Assembly: GCF_954871325.1 (NCBI RefSeq)
Contig: NC_088779.1
Location: 11,410,846-11,474,845 of the forward strand
Origin: Gordionus sp. m RMFG-2023
Taxonomy: Eukaryota > Nematomorpha > Gordioida > Chordodea > Parachordodidae
Length of the DNA: 64,000 nucleotides
Reading direction: 5' to 3'
Shown one piece after another: positions 60,401 to 64,000 of this stretch; the first letter of the stretch is position 1, and each line of letters starts with the position of its first letter. The notes beneath the pieces were generated by a model. It was not told the DNA's origin, ran no database searches, and worked only from the letters and a program-made list of their open reading frames with translations. The position numbers and the translations under genes were made by a program.

Positions 60401-60675
60401 TTAAAATTTTGGATATGAAATCACGACAACACAAATCTTTGGCAGTTTGACTCATTAAGATTTCGGAGGAAAGTGATAACGTATCTGAGTCATTCATTTT
60501 GTCAATTGGGCGGGAAGTATCAGCCTTTAATTTTTTAAGTAACAATTCGGGAAATGAAGATAACGGCGTATAATACTGACTAGGAGAAGCCTCTTTTCCC
60601 ATACTTTCATGAATATTCGCTGCAATGTTATCTGAATTAGAGGACAAAAGTTCTTCTTCCACTTTGGTCAAACGC
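57465..60675 (-). CDS. POT1: POT1 (protection of telomeres 1) homologue, C-terminal seven exons
   Basis: POT1 binds the telomeric 3' overhang and, through its C-terminal OB3/Holliday-junction-resolvase-like region, its shelterin partner TPP1. Minus-strand exons, high to low: 60675-60371, 59952-59649, 59474-59350, 59250-59061, 58498-58338, 57893-57781, 57692-57465 (stop). All junction phases agree, and about 475 codons result. Diagnostic features: FIQVWCSECNYL in exon 2 and GYFNCPIC in exon 5 match the two CxxC pairs that hold zinc in human POT1 (CPKC and CKQC). QLEYVYALKLGLAD matches LQYVFVMTFTLDD, DEALKFFQGVE (across the last junction) matches DSDKFFQIPA, and QYDIYHYIVNTALNNI matches the human C-terminus QICYQIFDTTVAEDV. 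The exon 5 donor (AAAA|GTTTTA) is weak. The first exon listed starts mid-codon. The N-terminal OB1/OB2 exons must lie upstream and were not found. Confidence 0.85.
57945..58206. repeat. hAT-B MITE in the POT1 intron, perfect 8-bp target duplication
   Basis: The ends are AAGAGACCTGCAAGCCCGG and CCCTGCAGGTCTCTG, with atataaat on both sides (57937-57944, 58207-58214). It is 262 bp with GGGCCG/CCGG words and no coding. It fills most of the 444-bp intron between the fifth and sixth listed POT1 exons without touching either splice site. Confidence 0.9.
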
Positions 60676-61236
60676 CTGTCATATAACATACAAGATTTAT
60701 TTATATTTAAAAAACTTCAAAATTTGATAATCGAAATCTATATTTTGATATTATTGAGCTAAGGGTAGTTCTAAAGAGCTAACCAGTGGCACACAATAGT
60801 AATGATTTTAATTTAAAATTTTAGAGAGGCGACAATTTTTTTGTTTGAATTAAAATTTTGTATATATCATGCTATGTGCTCCTACATGAAGGAGCGGAGA
60901 TAAAAGGGGGGAAGGTAACCCCCCTTCCCTCCAATATAAAATATGATATAATTCAAAGTCAATATATCTCAGACCATTCTAAATGAATGTATAAAAGTAA
61001 AGCATAAGACTCTATTAACTCATACGACACTTCTAACACAATCCTATGGAATAAATATAACATAAACCCTCAAAATATTAGAGTAGTGCCGATTCACAAA
61101 ATTAACGATTCGATCTGATATCTCGACCGTACTTTATATTGATTTTATTCACTATCTTTGAACCAATCCCATAAAAAAATTATTTTCTGATAAAAAACAT
61201 AATAATTAAAATATGGGCAATGTTTATAGCTGAATG
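60676..61236. other. POT1 intron or upstream region, no exon seen
   Basis: This follows the acceptor ATGACAG of the first visible POT1 exon. No OB-fold sequence was found. A GGGGGGAAGG...CCCCCCTTCC inverted repeat lies at about 60905-60935. Confidence 0.4.
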
Positions 61237-61440
61237 TAGTGTTGCTAAACGGCTAGATTCAACCAATTTTTAAAACGGCTAAATTAAGGGCCAAAATAAT
61301 TTTCACTAAACCTCTAAATTTCGCCAATAGGTATCAGAAACTTTTCTATCATTTGTGAGCGAAATCTTGAAACTTGCTGGCTAAAATTTTGAGTTAGTTG
61401 TTATTAATAATAGGCTAAATCAAAACGTATAGCAACACTA
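61237..61440. repeat. MITE, TAGTGTTG family, 8-bp target duplication
   Basis: The ends are TAGTGTTGCTAAACGGCT and GTATAGCAACACTA. It is flanked by gctgaatg (61229-61236) and gttgaatg (61441-61448), with one difference. The interior is diverged but keeps the CTAAATTTCGCCAATAGG and GAGCGAAATCTTG blocks. Confidence 0.85.
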
Positions 61441-62159
61441 GTTGAATGTGATTCATTAAATGCATTTAACCCCTTTTCTTGTTGCAGATTATATATATAA
61501 CAAAAATACCAAATTAAAAAATAATACCAAATTTTTAGCTTTTAAAATAATTTAATTTTTTTAAGGATTAAAAATAAATTGAATTATGGTTCCGTTTATT
61601 AATATATTATTATGAAAATAAAATAGGTTTGTCTGTTAGTTTGATATCCTTATCGTAAGTTGTCTTTATCAATCTTAATTTTGTCATGTCAGCTTGCTTG
61701 TGGTACTCGGTTGTTACTATCAATTTACAAAATTGTTACCATCATTAGTCAGTCATGAATAATTACGAATAATAATTGATCAAATTGGATATTAGGATAA
61801 GTGAATTATCGGAATAATATACGAATTTGCAATAATATATAAAATATGGAATAATGCATAGAATATGAATCAAATTGAATAATCGAATATTGGAATGATA
61901 AATCAATAAGATTATTATATAATATTTTTAGCGTTTAATATTTTTTTTGAGTTTTTAATGTCCAATATTTATTTTATATATTAAGTTATATAATCTTTTA
62001 AATAAGCAGGTTTTTGTTTAATTCGTGGATTAGAAATCGGTATTATATTATCTTTATTGGTTTTTTTATTTTTGTCCACACTTCCCTCCTTAAAAGAATT
62101 TTTAGAGTTAGAACCATAGTTTATAAATATGTTAAAACAATTTCTTATTCGTAATTAGT

Positions 62160-62270
62160 CTAAATGTCTCCTTTATACACCTTTATCTGTCTGCCATCAG
62201 AATCGTAGACAAGTTTTAATTAATTTGAACTTTAAGAAGCTGAGTTCTGCGGATGCCACGGTAATTGTAA
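62160..62270 (-). mobile_element. hAT C-terminal dimerisation scrap
   Basis: The minus strand reads ITVASAELSFLKFKLIKTCLR, counterpart of the ASAERSFSKLKLIKxYLRS motif of ZMYM1/52 kDa-repressor-type hAT transposases. About 35 codons are recognisable, with stops afterwards. A plain DNA-transposon fossil without ends. Confidence 0.55.
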
Positions 62271-62499
62271 TAATTAAAATAATCCTTAACACAATGGATA
62301 TTTAATAAAACTTTATTTAATCAATCTAGTGTATATAATCTCCGTAATCAAGAAATGAACGTTTTCGTATAATCTTAATGTTAATTTTATTTTTTCTATC
62401 AAATTTCCTATCATCTTAATGTTAATAAATCGAAGGAGACTTTAATGTTATATTTTTCTTTTAAAAAAAAGAAAAGTTTTTTTGAAAATTTTTTGTATA

Positions 62500-62565
62500 C
62501 ATCAACGAGATTCGATCCCAAGACTTAACATTCCATAGGCAAACGTTCTTTCCAACTCAGCCCCC
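62500..62565 (-). ncRNA. tRNA-like sequence with A and B boxes (SINE head or tRNA relic)
   Basis: On the minus strand, GGCTGAGTTGGAAAGAACG resembles an A-box/D-arm, and after about 25 nt GGGATCGAATCTC resembles a B-box/T-arm. A complete acceptor stem and a clear anticodon arm cannot be drawn, so a tRNA-derived SINE head or decayed tRNA is more likely than a working tRNA. No tail was identified. Confidence 0.45.
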
Positions 62566-62657
62566 TTCTATCTTAAATTTAAAATTGTTCTTATATATGA
62601 AACTATGTTTTGATAAAGTAATTTAATTATATCAATATTTTTTTTATTGGAAGCTCC

Positions 62658-62835
62658 AGGCTTGAGAAAAAATTTTAAAATTATTATCGGTTGGTCAGGT
62701 TTGAGAAAAATTTATTAAAATTATAATGGGTCGGGCTGGACTTGGAAAATATTTTTATAAATTATATTGGGCTGGGTTTGGAAGAAATATTTCAAACTAT
62801 TATCAGCTTGAACGCTTGGAATTTTTTTATTATTA
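62658..62835. repeat. Decayed minisatellite, about 40-bp units
   Basis: Four to five degenerate units carry the pattern GG(C/T)TTG(A/G)(A/G)AAA...TTATTA.AATTAT.(A/T)(T/C)GGGT. The style (GC-rich word alternating with A/T run) resembles the subterminal arrays of hAT-B, of which it may be an old relic. Confidence 0.45.
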
Positions 62836-63739
62836 ACTATAGATCAAACATTGACCTAAAACAAATTTTTTTTCTTACAGGCCTGTGCTCGGGCTGATCA
62901 AAAAACCAAGGCCCATTTTATTCCAGTTCTCAACTACCAAAATTATAAAGATCTTTGGTTGGAGTTGGGGAATTTTTTTATTATGGCCTTGGACCTTACA
63001 GATTTTTTTCAATATTAAATATTAGGCATAGGTGATCAGTAATATTTAACAAAGAATTGGGTATAAAGCAAAAGCTTTAAATATATTTTGACTCAAAACA
63101 TAGGATTTACACTTATTTTTAATGGATTGGACCTGGCCTGAAGGGGGGGGGGGTTATAAAGAATAAAAATTGGATATTATTTTGAAATAACAGTAACTAT
63201 CATAAGAGTAAAAAGAAAATTCTCATTCCTCGTTATTTTTGACGGGCTCAGCTATGCTGAAACTGGAGCTCTGGTACTCTTAGTTATATATTTTTCATTT
63301 TGCCCATCAAGAAAGGCAGATCATCATACTTTAAATTAAGAATATCTTATGAGGTGTGATTAACAAATCTACCTCTTTTTCTCCTAAATTTTAATATTTT
63401 TTATAAAATATCTAAATAAAATATATTTAGTATCATATACACATAATACTAATTATCCCTCAACTCCGTCATTCTTGACGGGTTAGTTATATTATATAGC
63501 GTAAAATTTCCAATGGAGTTTATTCAATTAATAGACTTGCAAATTAATATTGCATTCAACGTATTCTGATCTGTTATATATTTAATTGACAAGATTTTTT
63601 AGTTCGGTTTCAGCGCATTTATTCATTCTGATTGAACATCGATCCAAAATCAACTTTAAAGAGCTTTAACAGGAAATGATCCTCCAACAAATTTCGCGCT
63701 TGATCTAGTTATATATATTGAAAAATTTAATCTCAATTT

Positions 63740-63960
63740 TTTTTTGAAATGTATAGGCGGGCCATCACCTTCGTAAGAAAATTGTTTTTGACCTTCAATC
63801 TATGAATTAATGTAAATGAAGAAAGGCACTGCTCTTCTAAACTCATTTCCAATTCCTGCGCAGGCTCTTTCGCTGAGTGAAGGAAATTCTGAAGTTTTTC
63901 TTAAAGCGATCTAAAAAATTTTACGGAATGTCTATAAGTGTAATGATTCTTTCTAATTCA
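63740..63960 (-). mobile_element. Possible hAT C-terminal fragment
   Basis: The minus strand reads EMSLEEQCLSSFTLIHRLK, then VKNNFLTKVMARL, with the spacing of the hAT dimerisation helix (ERSFSxLxxLKxxLRSxM). The resemblance is weak and the window ends soon after. Confidence 0.3.
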
Positions 63961-64000
63961 ATATTGTCATTTTGCATAGCCTTACTTACTAAATTCACCT

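Overview
The window is very AT-rich nuclear DNA from an invertebrate metazoan. The animal assignment rests on three recognised genes: a basonuclin/disco-type zinc-finger gene, a rhodopsin-like peptide-type GPCR, and the C-terminal half of a POT1 telomere protein split into small exons with short introns. The species cannot be named from the sequence. A repeat-rich, AT-rich genome such as that of a flatworm or cnidarian would fit, but this is inference. Gene density is low, and most of the 64 kb is decayed repeats and low-complexity A/T sequence with occasional long G or C runs.

Layout. From 1 to 31 kb no host gene can be supported. This part holds decayed LINE (RTE-like), hAT and other retroelement fragments, several families of small inverted-repeat elements (MITEs), tandem duplications and a GC-rich minisatellite. 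From 31.4 to 39.6 kb lies the basonuclin-type gene on the plus strand: a large exon (36179-39636, about 1,150 codons) with two widely spaced C2H2 pairs and three CtBP-type PxDLS-like motifs, plus a probable upstream exon (31374-32119) that joins it in phase. The intron between them is packed with mobile DNA, including a LINE fragment, poly-G MITEs, an approximately 960-bp inverted-repeat structure, and an inverted copy of the sequence around the start of the main exon. From 43.0 to 52.3 kb there is a locally duplicated GPCR gene. Copy 1 is open through six transmembrane segments and then needs either a tiny intron or a frame change to reach TM7. Copy 2 is a clear pseudogene, split by a roughly 5.1-kb head-to-head hAT transposon (46242-51359) that itself carries a second, younger hAT (47680-49494). 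From 55 to 64 kb there is a second copy of the younger hAT, a third fragment of the GPCR 5' flank, and then the POT1 gene on the minus strand (seven exons, 60675 to 57465, all splice phases consistent), whose N-terminal exons were not found in the window.

How it fits together. The three genes are functionally unrelated: a transcription factor, a membrane receptor and a telomere-capping protein. What unites the region is mobile-element activity. One hAT family, with TIRs beginning CAGAGACCTGCAGG and 8-bp target duplications, has full or partial copies in at least eight places, including a POT1 intron and the inside of another hAT. A second MITE family (TAGTGTTG ends, 8-bp target duplications) has about seven copies of 195-220 bp. 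Coordinates of repeats and of the weaker exons are read by eye and may be off by a few bases.
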